Source: Arsukibacterium tuosuense
GTDB taxonomy: Bacteria > Pseudomonadota > Gammaproteobacteria > Steroidobacterales > GCA-2729495
DNA: 64,000 nucleotides
Direction of reading: 5' to 3'
NCBI GenBank assembly: GCA_945872065.1
Contig: CAMBYH010000001.1
Coordinates: 62,001 to 126,000, forward strand
Shown: positions 58,101-64,000 of the stretch, piece by piece
Layout: every line of letters begins with the position of its first letter
Numbering within the stretch: position 1 is the stretch's first letter
Made by a program: the position numbers and the translations under genes
The notes under the pieces: generated by a model
What the model saw: the letters and a program-made list of their open reading frames with translations, nothing else
Told to the model about the DNA's origin: nothing
The model's database searches: none

Positions 58101-58668
58101 TCTCCCGCGTATTGTGCATGCGGGTTTCTGTTTCGCGGCGGCGCTCCTTGTACTTGGAGATACCCGCTGCTTCCTCGATGTAACTGCGCATCTCCTCGGG
58201 CTTGGCGTCGACCAGGCGGGACACCATGCCCTGCTCGATAATGGCGTAGCTGCGGGGACCAAGGCCCGTGCCCATAAACAGGCCGGTGATGTCTTTGCGC
58301 CGGCATCGGGTGTTGTTCAGAAAGTACTGGGAAGTGCCATCCCGGGACACGGTCCGGCGAATCGAGATCTCAGCGTAACTGGCGTACTGGCCGCCCAGGG
58401 TGCCATCAGAGTTATCAAAGAAGAGTTCGATGGCCGCGGAGCCGACCGGCTTCCGGGAGCTGGAGCCATTAAAGATGACGTCTTCCATCGAGTCACCGCG
58501 CAGATGACGCGCCGAGGTTTCGCCCATGACCCAGCGGATGGCGTCGATTACATTGGACTTACCGCATCCGTTCGGCCCAACGACACCCACAAGATTGCTT
58601 GGAAAATGGACGGTGGTCGGGTCGACGAATGACTTGAATCCCGCAAGCTTGATCCTGCTAAGTCGCAT
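55180..58668 (-). CDS. smc: chromosome segregation ATPase Smc
   Basis: 1162 residues. Walker A GPNGCGKSNVIDAIRWVMGE at the N-terminus, two long coiled coils (about 170-500 and 660-1000), a hinge at about 510-650, the C-loop LSGGEKALTAVALIFSIF and Walker B FCLLDEVDAPLDEANV at the C-terminus. True Smc instead of MukB, consistent with scpA and scpB at 45.4-47.1 kb. It overlaps nothing and precedes zipA by 6 bases. Confidence 0.97.
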   Translation of the reverse strand: MRLSRIKLAGFKSFVDPTTVHFPSNLVGVVGPNGCGKSNVIDAIRWVMGETSARHLRGDSMEDVIFNGSSSRKPVGSAAIELFFDNSDGTLGGQYASYAEISIRRTVSRDGTSQYFLNNTRCRRKDITGLFMGTGLGPRSYAIIEQGMVSRLVDAKPEEMRSYIEEAAGISKYKERRRETETRMHNTRENLARLADLRDEVEKQIKHLQRQAQVAEKYRTLKQQERQLEAELLAIRLAELEGGLAAHRAELSARQTAMDAALAGQRQVELDIERDRAEHLIASDAFSATQATYYAVQGEIARLEQTLAHARELRERALRDLAQARTELSTVVAEVERDSQALSAIELGMAGFEPGLAAAREAEAAALAELQAGETALDAWQDEWHRFNLDVKEQQQARQVEQTRLEHLEAHKIRLERQLHSVEGERQSISVVDLEARLIAQDRLQAETQLLLTAEVKALEEAGFTLGSQREAEQRLGGDIEQLRGELEARRGRLDTLRVIQNAALGNEEEILSGWLAKSGLGERKRLVQQLVADTRWTRAVETVLGDFLQAVCVGDPGAHATSLPDATLVLVEDSGAEAVAPPGSLASRVQHAGSVGRLLANVQCVETVDEALGLRASLQDGQSLITPEGIWLGAGWVRINRGQRYVGMMAREREIRDLEAALVGDEAQILVLGQSRLTLRGEIDALERERQQIQLRLTDANRQSLESASIAATLHQDLERARQRLQNLAHDEDVVRSELGELLIVIEEARGRLQGAERSLAELDLQRPDRREQQEALLGRYNAARELADSQRAAVGQILIEFESRRAAHGAAATALERVTQQHGQLDQRIATLEVDTVDSEAPIQDYQAELDGQLARQLEVQAELTRQRDGLTSVEQRVKTSEGQRHELEKRVASEREGLEALRMHVRELEVRGESLNERFAATGLLLSDVSALVPPDANPEQWDQRLTQTRTSIERLGPINLAAIDEFSEQSERKTYLDSQHADLSSALETLSHAIRRIDRESRTRFQETFDNINSGLKRLFPRLFGGGHAYLTLEGEDLLVAGVTVMARPPGKRNSHIHLLSGGEKALTAVALIFSIFELNPAPFCLLDEVDAPLDEANVARFCDIVREMSKTVQFIVITHNKTTMEMTKQLTGVTMNEPGVSRLVAVDIDEAVKLVAS

Positions 58669-58804
58669 AAGATTTAGGTACTCGGAATTGAGAAGGAAAG
58701 CTCACGATATTCACTTCCTTAGTGTAGATTAAATCCTAACCGCACACACGTCACGGGCGGGACTGACACCCAACACCTCCAGTGAGCCAAGAGACGGACT
58801 ATCC

Positions 58805-59209
58805 ATGCCCTCCTCGCCCAGCACCGTTCTGGAAACGTTCCAGAATCCCGAACCGACGCGGCCCTTCACGATTCGGATGCGCCTGCCGGAGTTCACCTGC
58901 CTGTGCCCCAAGACCGGCCAGCCCGATTTCGCCACACTCCATCTCGAATACGTTCCTGATAAGTTGTGTATCGAACTGAAGTCGCTGAAAAACTACATCT
59001 GGTCGTTCCGGGATCAGGGCGCGTTTCATGAAGCGGTGACCAATCAGATACTTAATGACCTTGTCATGGCCACCGGACCCCTCTTCATGCGCCTGACGGC
59101 AGACTTCAACGTTCGTGGCGGCGTCTACACCGTCGTCGTGGCTGAACACCGGAATCCAGCCTGGCGCCCGCCAGAGCCAGTGACTCTGCCCCCGTGCGCA
59201 GCGCTTTGA
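58805..59209 (+). CDS. queF: NADPH-dependent 7-cyano-7-deazaguanine reductase, unimodular type
   Basis: Reduces preQ0 to preQ1 in queuosine synthesis. 134 residues, the short (type I, YkvM) form. Seen: [17 protein letters not shown] with the catalytic Cys, and the QueF motif [20 protein letters not shown] followed by AVTNQ. Enterics carry the long two-module form, so this is a useful lineage mark. Confidence 0.96.
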   Translation: MPSSPSTVLETFQNPEPTRPFTIRMRLPEFTCLCPKTGQPDFATLHLEYVPDKLCIELKSLKNYIWSFRDQGAFHEAVTNQILNDLVMATGPLFMRLTADFNVRGGVYTVVVAEHRNPAWRPPEPVTLPPCAAL

Positions 59210-59289
59210 GGCCCCGCCAGCGCTAAGCCTTCCCGTGCGGATTTCCCTATGTATAATCCCGCGCTCAAATTTGGAGCAGGGCCCCCAAG

Positions 59290-60237
59290 ATGCCGTCAGC
59301 CAAGAGACCGGTCCGCAAGATCAGCTCAGCCACCAAGGGCCGAGTGGCGATTCCGGCCAAGGCGCAGGCCGGTCGAAGTGCCTCCGGTAAGGCCGGCCGC
59401 AAGTCGGCGCCTGTGAAGGCGGCATCTGCCAAGGCCGCACCGGCCAGGAAGGCCAAGGCCAAACCAGCAGCCAGCAAACCGGCCAAGAAGCCAGCAATCA
59501 AGCCAGCGAGCAAGCCAGCCAGCAAGCCAGCCAGCAAGCCAGCCAGCAAGCCAGGGACGGACTCTCGATTGAAGATCACGAAGGGCGGCAAGGCAGCCAC
59601 CGTAAAGCTGGCCGTTGCTGGGCCCGCCAAGGCGAGTGCGGCGAAGGTCGACCCTGGAAAAACGACCCCTGCAAAGACTCAGTCCCCGCCGCTCAGGGAA
59701 ATGGTGGTGCGCAGCACCCCTGGGCTGATTAAATCGACGGGCAGGAAGCCTTCCCGGCTCTCGCAGGATGGCACCCGGCGAGGCCCTGAGCGCTATGATC
59801 CGGACGCCCTGATTCACGGCATCAAGCCCTACCGGGCACAGTCTGGCGAGACTTACATGAACCCCACACAGCTGGAGCACTTCAGGCAGATTCTCCTGGC
59901 CTGGAGGCGGGAACTCATGGAAGAGGTGGATCGCACCGTCCACCACATGCAGGACGAGGCCAGCAACTTTCCTGACCCGAATGACCGTGCCACCCAGGAG
60001 TCGGAGTTCGGCCTGGAGCTGCGCACCCGGGATCGGGAGCGAAAGCTGCTCAAGAAGATCGACGGCGCGCTGGAGCGCATCGGTGACCGTGCCTACGGCT
60101 ATTGCGAGGAGACCGGCGAAGAGATCGGCCTGAAGCGCCTGGAAGCCCGCCCGGTGGCTACGTTGTGCCTGGAAGCCCAGGAACGGCGGGAGCTGGCCGA
60201 GAAGCAGTACGGTGAACGCGAAGACCAGTACCGCTGA
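59290..60237 (+). CDS. dksA: DksA-type RNA polymerase-binding protein with two-cysteine site and long basic tail
   Basis: 315 residues. The last 135 or so form a DksA: coiled-coil tip DPNDRA (D229, D232, A234 of the DxxDxA motif) and a C-terminal zinc-finger region reduced to C272-x2-T275-x17-C293-x2-A296. That pattern matches zinc-independent DksA2 of P. aeruginosa. The first 180 residues are Lys/Ala/Pro-rich, histone H1-like, with KPAS repeats, and should bind nucleic acid non-specifically. Binds the RNA polymerase secondary channel with ppGpp to control rRNA and amino acid promoters. As no other DksA is in view, it may be the main one. Confidence 0.92.
   Translation: MPSAKRPVRKISSATKGRVAIPAKAQAGRSASGKAGRKSAPVKAASAKAAPARKAKAKPAASKPAKKPAIKPASKPASKPASKPASKPGTDSRLKITKGGKAATVKLAVAGPAKASAAKVDPGKTTPAKTQSPPLREMVVRSTPGLIKSTGRKPSRLSQDGTRRGPERYDPDALIHGIKPYRAQSGETYMNPTQLEHFRQILLAWRRELMEEVDRTVHHMQDEASNFPDPNDRATQESEFGLELRTRDRERKLLKKIDGALERIGDRAYGYCEETGEEIGLKRLEARPVATLCLEAQERRELAEKQYGEREDQYR
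59500..59547 (+). repeat. tandem 12-base repeat encoding KPAS in the DksA tail
   Basis: Four contiguous copies of AAGCCAGC[C/G]AGC, the last three identical; a partial copy follows. Each adds Lys-Pro-Ala-Ser. Identical neighbouring units suggest slippage, so the copy number may vary between strains. Confidence 0.9.
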
Positions 60238-60316
60238 CCCCCGCCTTTTCTTTAGCCCTTAATTTACCCGGCTGCCACCACCCTACTTTCAATGTAGGTC
60301 ATAAAACATTTGGAAC

Positions 60317-60333
60317 CCCATGTTTTTCATGGG
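60317..60333 (+). terminator. weak hairpin between dksA and the phaR-like gene
   Basis: CCCATG (60317-60322), loop TTTTT, CATGGG (60328-60333), then CTTTCT. It lies in a 248-base AT-rich gap (60238-60485) that otherwise holds only the ribosome binding site of the next gene (AGGAAGGA before ATG 60486). The stem is short, so terminator function is uncertain. Confidence 0.35.
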
Positions 60334-60485
60334 CTTTCTATCCATTTGCAATTTTCCTCTTCCAAGGTTGCATCGCGAACCAATTTGCGAGCGAAGGTGT
60401 CTATACGACTGAGTTGGGGGCAATCGTATGCCGGACAGCTTAAGTCGTCTGGAACAGAGGCTTGGAACCACAGGAAGGACCCGCC

Positions 60486-60866
60486 ATGAGCGAGCTAAGA
60501 CTGATTAGAAAGTACGTTAACCGGCGACTCTACGACACCACCCAGAGCCGGTATGTAAACCTGCAGGACGTGGGCGATCTGATTACCAAAGGCGCGCAGG
60601 TGAAAGTCGTCGAACAGGCCACGGGGCTGGACATCACCACCCCAGTCCTTCTGCAGATCATTGCAGAAGGCCAGCGAGGCGGTGCCCCGCTGCTCTCGGC
60701 TGATTTTCTGGCCGGTATGATCCGGCTGGGGACCAACGACCGGGACCCCGAACTCGCAGGTCGCCTGGATCGGGCCCTGAAAAGCGCTTTGACCGCACCC
60801 GGCCGTCCGATCGGAGTCCCCGGTATGACGGCAAACGGAGCTGCGGCCGCGTCGGCCGCTGGCTAA
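60486..60866 (+). CDS. PhaR-like PHB/PHA accumulation regulator, DNA-binding domain only
   Basis: 126 residues from ATG 60486, preceded by AGGAAGGA. The N-terminal 60 residues are the PhaR DNA-binding domain: LIRKYVNRRLYDTTQSRYVN, then DITTPVLLQIIAEGQ. The usual C-terminal PHB-binding extension of PhaR (total about 180 residues) is mostly absent and replaced by an Ala-rich end. No phaC or phasin gene is in the window. It may control a polyester regulon elsewhere or have another role. Confidence 0.85.
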   Translation: MSELRLIRKYVNRRLYDTTQSRYVNLQDVGDLITKGAQVKVVEQATGLDITTPVLLQIIAEGQRGGAPLLSADFLAGMIRLGTNDRDPELAGRLDRALKSALTAPGRPIGVPGMTANGAAAASAAG

Positions 60867-60900
60867 AAAAAACGGCGTGTCCCCGTTTGGGGACACGCCG
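60865..60900 (-). terminator. intrinsic terminator of pnp
   Basis: A 12-base perfect stem (CGGCGTGTCCCC at 60873-60884 with its complement at 60889-60900), 4-base loop, followed on the minus strand by eight T (complement of A8 at 60865-60872). It lies 31 bases after the pnp stop. On the plus strand it directly follows the phaR-like stop and may slow that transcript too. Confidence 0.92.
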
Positions 60901-60931
60901 CCTCTATCGGCGTCCGGCGGTTAGAGTGGCT

Positions 60932-63019
60932 TCAGGCTGCGTCGAGCCCGCGCATGCTCAGGCGCACCCTGCCCTGACGATCAACCTCAAGCACCTTGAC
61001 GCGCACGATGTCGCCTTCCTTGAGCTTGTCACCGACCCGCTCCACGCGCTCGTCGGAGATCTGCGAGATGTGCACAAGCCCATCCCGGCCCGGCAGGATG
61101 GTGACGAAGGCGCCAAAGTCCATCAGGCGCGCCACGCGACCCTCGTAGACGCTGCCAACTTCCACATCTGCAGTGATCAGCAGGATCCGGTTCTTGGCTT
61201 CCAGGCCTGCTGCTGCCTGCACGGACGCAATCTTCACCGTACCGTCATTGTCGATATTGATCGTCGCGCCAGTCTCCTCGGTGATGGCGCGAATCACGGA
61301 GCCACCCTTACCGATGACATCCCGGATCTTTTCCGGATCAATCATCATCGTGATGATCGTGGGGGCCCATTCAGACATGTCCTGACGGTGCGTGGCCAGG
61401 ACACGGTTCATTTCCTCAAGGATATGAAGACGGGCGTCCTTGGCCTGGGAAAGCGCCTTCTCCATGATGTCCCGGGTGATCCCGTCGATCTTGATATCCA
61501 TCTGCAGGGCGGTAATGCCGTTGGCGCTGCCGGCAACCTTGAAGTCCATGTCGCCAAGATGATCCTCGTCACCCAGGATGTCGGTCAAAACCTGATAGCG
61601 GTCCCCGTCCTTGACAAGGCCCATGGCCACACCAGCGACAGGCGCCAGCAGAGGCACACCGGCGTCCATCAGGGCAAGACTGGTGCCGCAAACACTGGCC
61701 ATGGAACTTGACCCGTTCGACTCGGTGATCTCGGAGACCACCCGGAGAACGTAGGGGAAGGTCTGCATATCGGGGAGAACAGCCTCGATACCCCGCCGTG
61801 CCAGACGACCGTGACCAATCTCCCGGCGCTTGGGAGAGCCGACAAAACCCGTCTCGTTCACGCTGTAGGGGGGGAAGTTGTAGTGAAGCATGAACCGGTC
61901 GCGATACTCCCCGGTCAAAGCGTCAATAATCTGGGAGTCACGATCAGTGCCGAGCGTGGCAACCACCAGCGCCTGGGTCTCGCCACGGGTGAAGAGCGCG
62001 GAACCATGGGTTCTGGGCAGGACGCCGGTGCGAATGGTTATCGGCCGTACCGTGCGGGTGTCCCGGCCATCAATGCGCGGCTCACCATCCAGCACCTGGC
62101 CCCGAACGATCTTTTTCTCAAGGCGGTTGAGGGCATCACCCACCGGACCGCTGGCAGGGGCGCCCGGGGCGCCGGTGGCCACTGCGGCAGAAGCCTCCTG
62201 CTTGAGCTGGGCAATCGCAGCGTAACGCTCACCCTTGTCACGGATCCGGTAAGCGGTGGCGAAACGGTCGCCAACTGCCTTGCTGACCGCTATAGCAATA
62301 GCCGGATCAGCAACCGGCGCCGACCATTTCCAGGCCGGCCGGCCAGCTTCCTTCACGAGTGCCCGGATGTTTTCGATCGCAATCTGCATCTGCTCGTGGC
62401 CAAAAATGACGGCATCAAGCATCACCTTTTCAGACAACTGGTGGGCAGCCGATTCGACCATGAGAACAGCGTTGGCCGTCCCCGCCACCACGAGATCCAG
62501 CTTGGACTGCTTGAGCTCGGTAGCCGTGGGGTTGAGGATGTACTTACCGTCAATGTAGCCAACACGGGCGCCGCCGATCGGGCCTGCAAACGGAGCGCCT
62601 GTGAGCCCGAGGGCGGCAGATGCACCGAGCATTGCCAGAATGTCGGAATCAACTTCGGGGTTCATGGAGATCACGGTGGCAATCACCTGCACCTCATTCA
62701 TGAAGCCTTTAGGAAACAGGGGGCGGATCGGCCGGTCGATGAGCCGGGAAATGAGGGTCTCCTTCTCCGAGGGCCGGCCCTCGCGACGGAAGAAGCCACC
62801 GGGAATACGACCCACAGCGTAGGTCTTTTCCTGGTAGTTCACGGTCAGCGGAAAGAAGTCCCGCGGCTGGCTGCCGTCGGTGTTCGCCACAGCGGTAACC
62901 AGAACGACGGTTTCCGCCATGCTGACGATGACGGCACCACCCGCCTGCCGGGCAATTTCGCCCGTTTCGATGGTGACCTGATGCTGTCCGTAGGGAAAAG
63001 ACTTTTTGAATGACGCCAC
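60932..63019 (-). CDS. pnp: polyribonucleotide nucleotidyltransferase
   Basis: Phosphorolytic 3' to 5' exoribonuclease, RNA-degradosome component. 695 residues: two RNase PH domains (first from [20 protein letters not shown]; second with [17 protein letters not shown]), a KH domain ([20 protein letters not shown]) and a C-terminal S1 domain ([28 protein letters not shown]). Located after truB-rpsO as usual. Confidence 0.98.
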   Translation of the reverse strand: MASFKKSFPYGQHQVTIETGEIARQAGGAVIVSMAETVVLVTAVANTDGSQPRDFFPLTVNYQEKTYAVGRIPGGFFRREGRPSEKETLISRLIDRPIRPLFPKGFMNEVQVIATVISMNPEVDSDILAMLGASAALGLTGAPFAGPIGGARVGYIDGKYILNPTATELKQSKLDLVVAGTANAVLMVESAAHQLSEKVMLDAVIFGHEQMQIAIENIRALVKEAGRPAWKWSAPVADPAIAIAVSKAVGDRFATAYRIRDKGERYAAIAQLKQEASAAVATGAPGAPASGPVGDALNRLEKKIVRGQVLDGEPRIDGRDTRTVRPITIRTGVLPRTHGSALFTRGETQALVVATLGTDRDSQIIDALTGEYRDRFMLHYNFPPYSVNETGFVGSPKRREIGHGRLARRGIEAVLPDMQTFPYVLRVVSEITESNGSSSMASVCGTSLALMDAGVPLLAPVAGVAMGLVKDGDRYQVLTDILGDEDHLGDMDFKVAGSANGITALQMDIKIDGITRDIMEKALSQAKDARLHILEEMNRVLATHRQDMSEWAPTIITMMIDPEKIRDVIGKGGSVIRAITEETGATINIDNDGTVKIASVQAAAGLEAKNRILLITADVEVGSVYEGRVARLMDFGAFVTILPGRDGLVHISQISDERVERVGDKLKEGDIVRVKVLEVDRQGRVRLSMRGLDAA

Positions 63020-63062
63020 GTTGGTTTCCTAATCAGTATCTAGTTCATTGGAGAGGAGAAGT

Positions 63063-63087
63063 GGCAGATAGCCATCAGGCATCTGCC
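63063..63087 (-). promoter_or_regulatory. stem-loop in the pnp leader
   Basis: GGCAGAT (63063-63069) pairs with ATCTGCC (63081-63087), continued by GCC/GGC after one bulged A, with loop ATCA. A second, shorter stem is at 63115-63136 (GCCGGAC/GTCCGGC). In E. coli a leader stem cut by RNase III lets PNPase control its own mRNA; these stems sit where that element would be. Confidence 0.55.
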
Positions 63088-63162
63088 CCGCCCAAAACCC
63101 TGGACGAAACGGCAGCCGGACTCTTGTCGGTCCGGCGGGGTCGTACAGGGCAGAAGCCGCGA

Positions 63163-63432
63163 CTAGCGGCGCAGGCCGAGCTTGTCGATCAAGCCCTGAT
63201 AGCGTCCGCCATCCTTCGCCCGCAGGTAATCCAGAAGCTTGCGCCGCTGGTTGACGAGACGAAGCAATCCCTGACGGGAGTGATGGTCTTTCTTGTGACG
63301 GGCAAAATGTTCGGTCAGTTCACTGATACGGGCCGACATCAGGGCGACCTGTACTTCCGGTGATCCTGTGTCAGTCGGACCGCGGCTGTGCTCAGCGACG
63401 ATCTTGCTCTTCTCTTCAGCCGTGTGAGGCAT
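63163..63432 (-). CDS. rpsO: 30S ribosomal protein S15
   Basis: 89 residues, four-helix 16S rRNA-binding protein. Seen: [40 protein letters not shown] and [10 protein letters not shown]. Lies between truB and pnp; the 143-base gap to pnp contains the pnp leader stems. Confidence 0.98.
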   Translation of the reverse strand: MPHTAEEKSKIVAEHSRGPTDTGSPEVQVALMSARISELTEHFARHKKDHHSRQGLLRLVNQRRKLLDYLRAKDGGRYQGLIDKLGLRR

Positions 63433-63522
63433 TGAAGCTCTCTCCTGTTGCCAATGTCATTAATTTGTCTATGAAAACGGGCGGTATTCTAACCATGTGT
63501 TGCCCGGAGTTACAGCCCGTCA

Positions 63523-64000
63523 TCACGCGTCAGCCAGAATCGGCGGTGAAACGTGCGCGACGAGCCGACGGGGCGCTATCAGTCCATCGGGCTGGACCTC
63601 CCCCACGCCCAGGAATCGGTAGCCCGGCCCATGGAGCCGGACCAGACCAGTAACGAGACCCGGGGGAGCCAGGACCCGGCCGCCCCTGCTCACAAGGAGG
63701 GCCATGGGCCCATCGAGTTCCACGGCAGGACAGCGGGGCAAGGCCGCCTCCAGAGGGCGCAGGAGCGCATCCAGGGCTTCCAGAGACGGACTGAGCGCGT
63801 CCCCTGCCGCCGCCTCGAGCGCTTGCATGGGGAGCATTGGCTGCCCGCTGAAGGGTTCCACGGCGAGCCGGCGGAGCGCAATGACATGGGCGACGGTGCC
63901 CAGTTGAGCGGCCAGATCCTCGACAAGCGTCCGAATGTAGGTGCCCTTGCTGCAGCGGACCTGAAACACCGGCCTCAGCGGGTCATAGGCTTCGACAGTG
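63523..64000 (-). CDS. truB: tRNA pseudouridine(55) synthase, C-terminal part (5' end beyond window)
   Basis: The frame is open to the right edge with no start, so the N-terminal half with the catalytic Asp is outside. The visible 159 residues show CSKGTYIRTLVEDLAAQLGT and VIALRRLAVEPF, the end of the TruB catalytic domain, and a C-terminal PUA-like domain from about LVSRGGRVLAPP to the end. Gene order truB-rpsO-pnp is standard. Confidence 0.94.
   Translation of the reverse strand, partial: TVEAYDPLRPVFQVRCSKGTYIRTLVEDLAAQLGTVAHVIALRRLAVEPFSGQPMLPMQALEAAAGDALSPSLEALDALLRPLEAALPRCPAVELDGPMALLVSRGGRVLAPPGLVTGLVRLHGPGYRFLGVGEVQPDGLIAPRRLVAHVSPPILADA

Overview
The window is a stretch of gammaproteobacterial chromosome with high GC (by eye about 60%) and no phage, transposon, integron or CRISPR. 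Gene order from ihfB-rpsA-cmk-aroA-hisC2-pheA through serC-gyrA to mtaD-ubiG-mupP-yciK follows the Pseudomonas layout. A fused aspartokinase/diaminopimelate decarboxylase and a TrpR-family regulator heading the histidine operon recall Xanthomonadales and their deep-branching relatives. I infer an unclassified gammaproteobacterium of the Woeseia/Steroidobacter/Xanthomonadales kind. The genus cannot be settled from the sequence alone.

Region 1 (1-7644, plus strand): the end of leuB, then a TrpR-like regulator with a 26-bp perfect palindrome just before its start codon, then hisG-D-C-B-H-A-F-E as one tightly overlapped operon. hisI is absent, and hisF seems to start with ATT. Region 2 (7641-15404): lysC-lysA fusion, ilvD and an FAD-linked 2-hydroxyacid dehydrogenase on the minus strand, an orphan class III cyclase-like gene on the plus strand, and a frameshifted CpeT-like secreted protein gene. 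Region 3 (15424-23007, minus): tRNA-Val, thrS, infC, rpmI, rplT, pheS, pheT, ihfA, a merR-like gene and tRNA-Pro, the classic translation/IHF cluster. Region 4 (23086-27404): uvrB, aspartate aminotransferase, tRNA-Asn, galU.

Region 5 (27521-40901, minus): read in the direction of transcription, gyrA, serC, serA, pheA, hisC2, aroA, cmk, rpsA, ihfB, lapA, lapB and a ComEA-like gene. It joins serine and aromatic amino acid synthesis to ribosomal protein S1 and LPS control. Region 6 (41119-49665): mtaD-like deaminase, ubiG, mupP, yciK on plus; rluB, scpB, scpA, an M50 protease and yciO on minus; yciB, yciI, bolA on plus. Region 7 (49801-52407) is the only accessory-looking block: two DUF6502-type proteins converge on a secreted protein that ends in four GISGSG repeats. 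This is the best candidate for an undescribed system. Region 8 (52489-64000): ligA, zipA and smc (minus), queF, an unusual long-tailed two-cysteine DksA and a short PhaR-like protein (plus), then pnp, rpsO and truB (minus), with truB running off the end.

No gene-free stretch exceeds 300 bases. Several genes use non-ATG starts: ATT for hisF, ATC for infC, TTG for serA, and GTG for hisH, rpmI, lysC-lysA, the aspartate aminotransferase, yciI and bolA. Each was chosen from family alignment, overlap spacing or a visible ribosome binding site.
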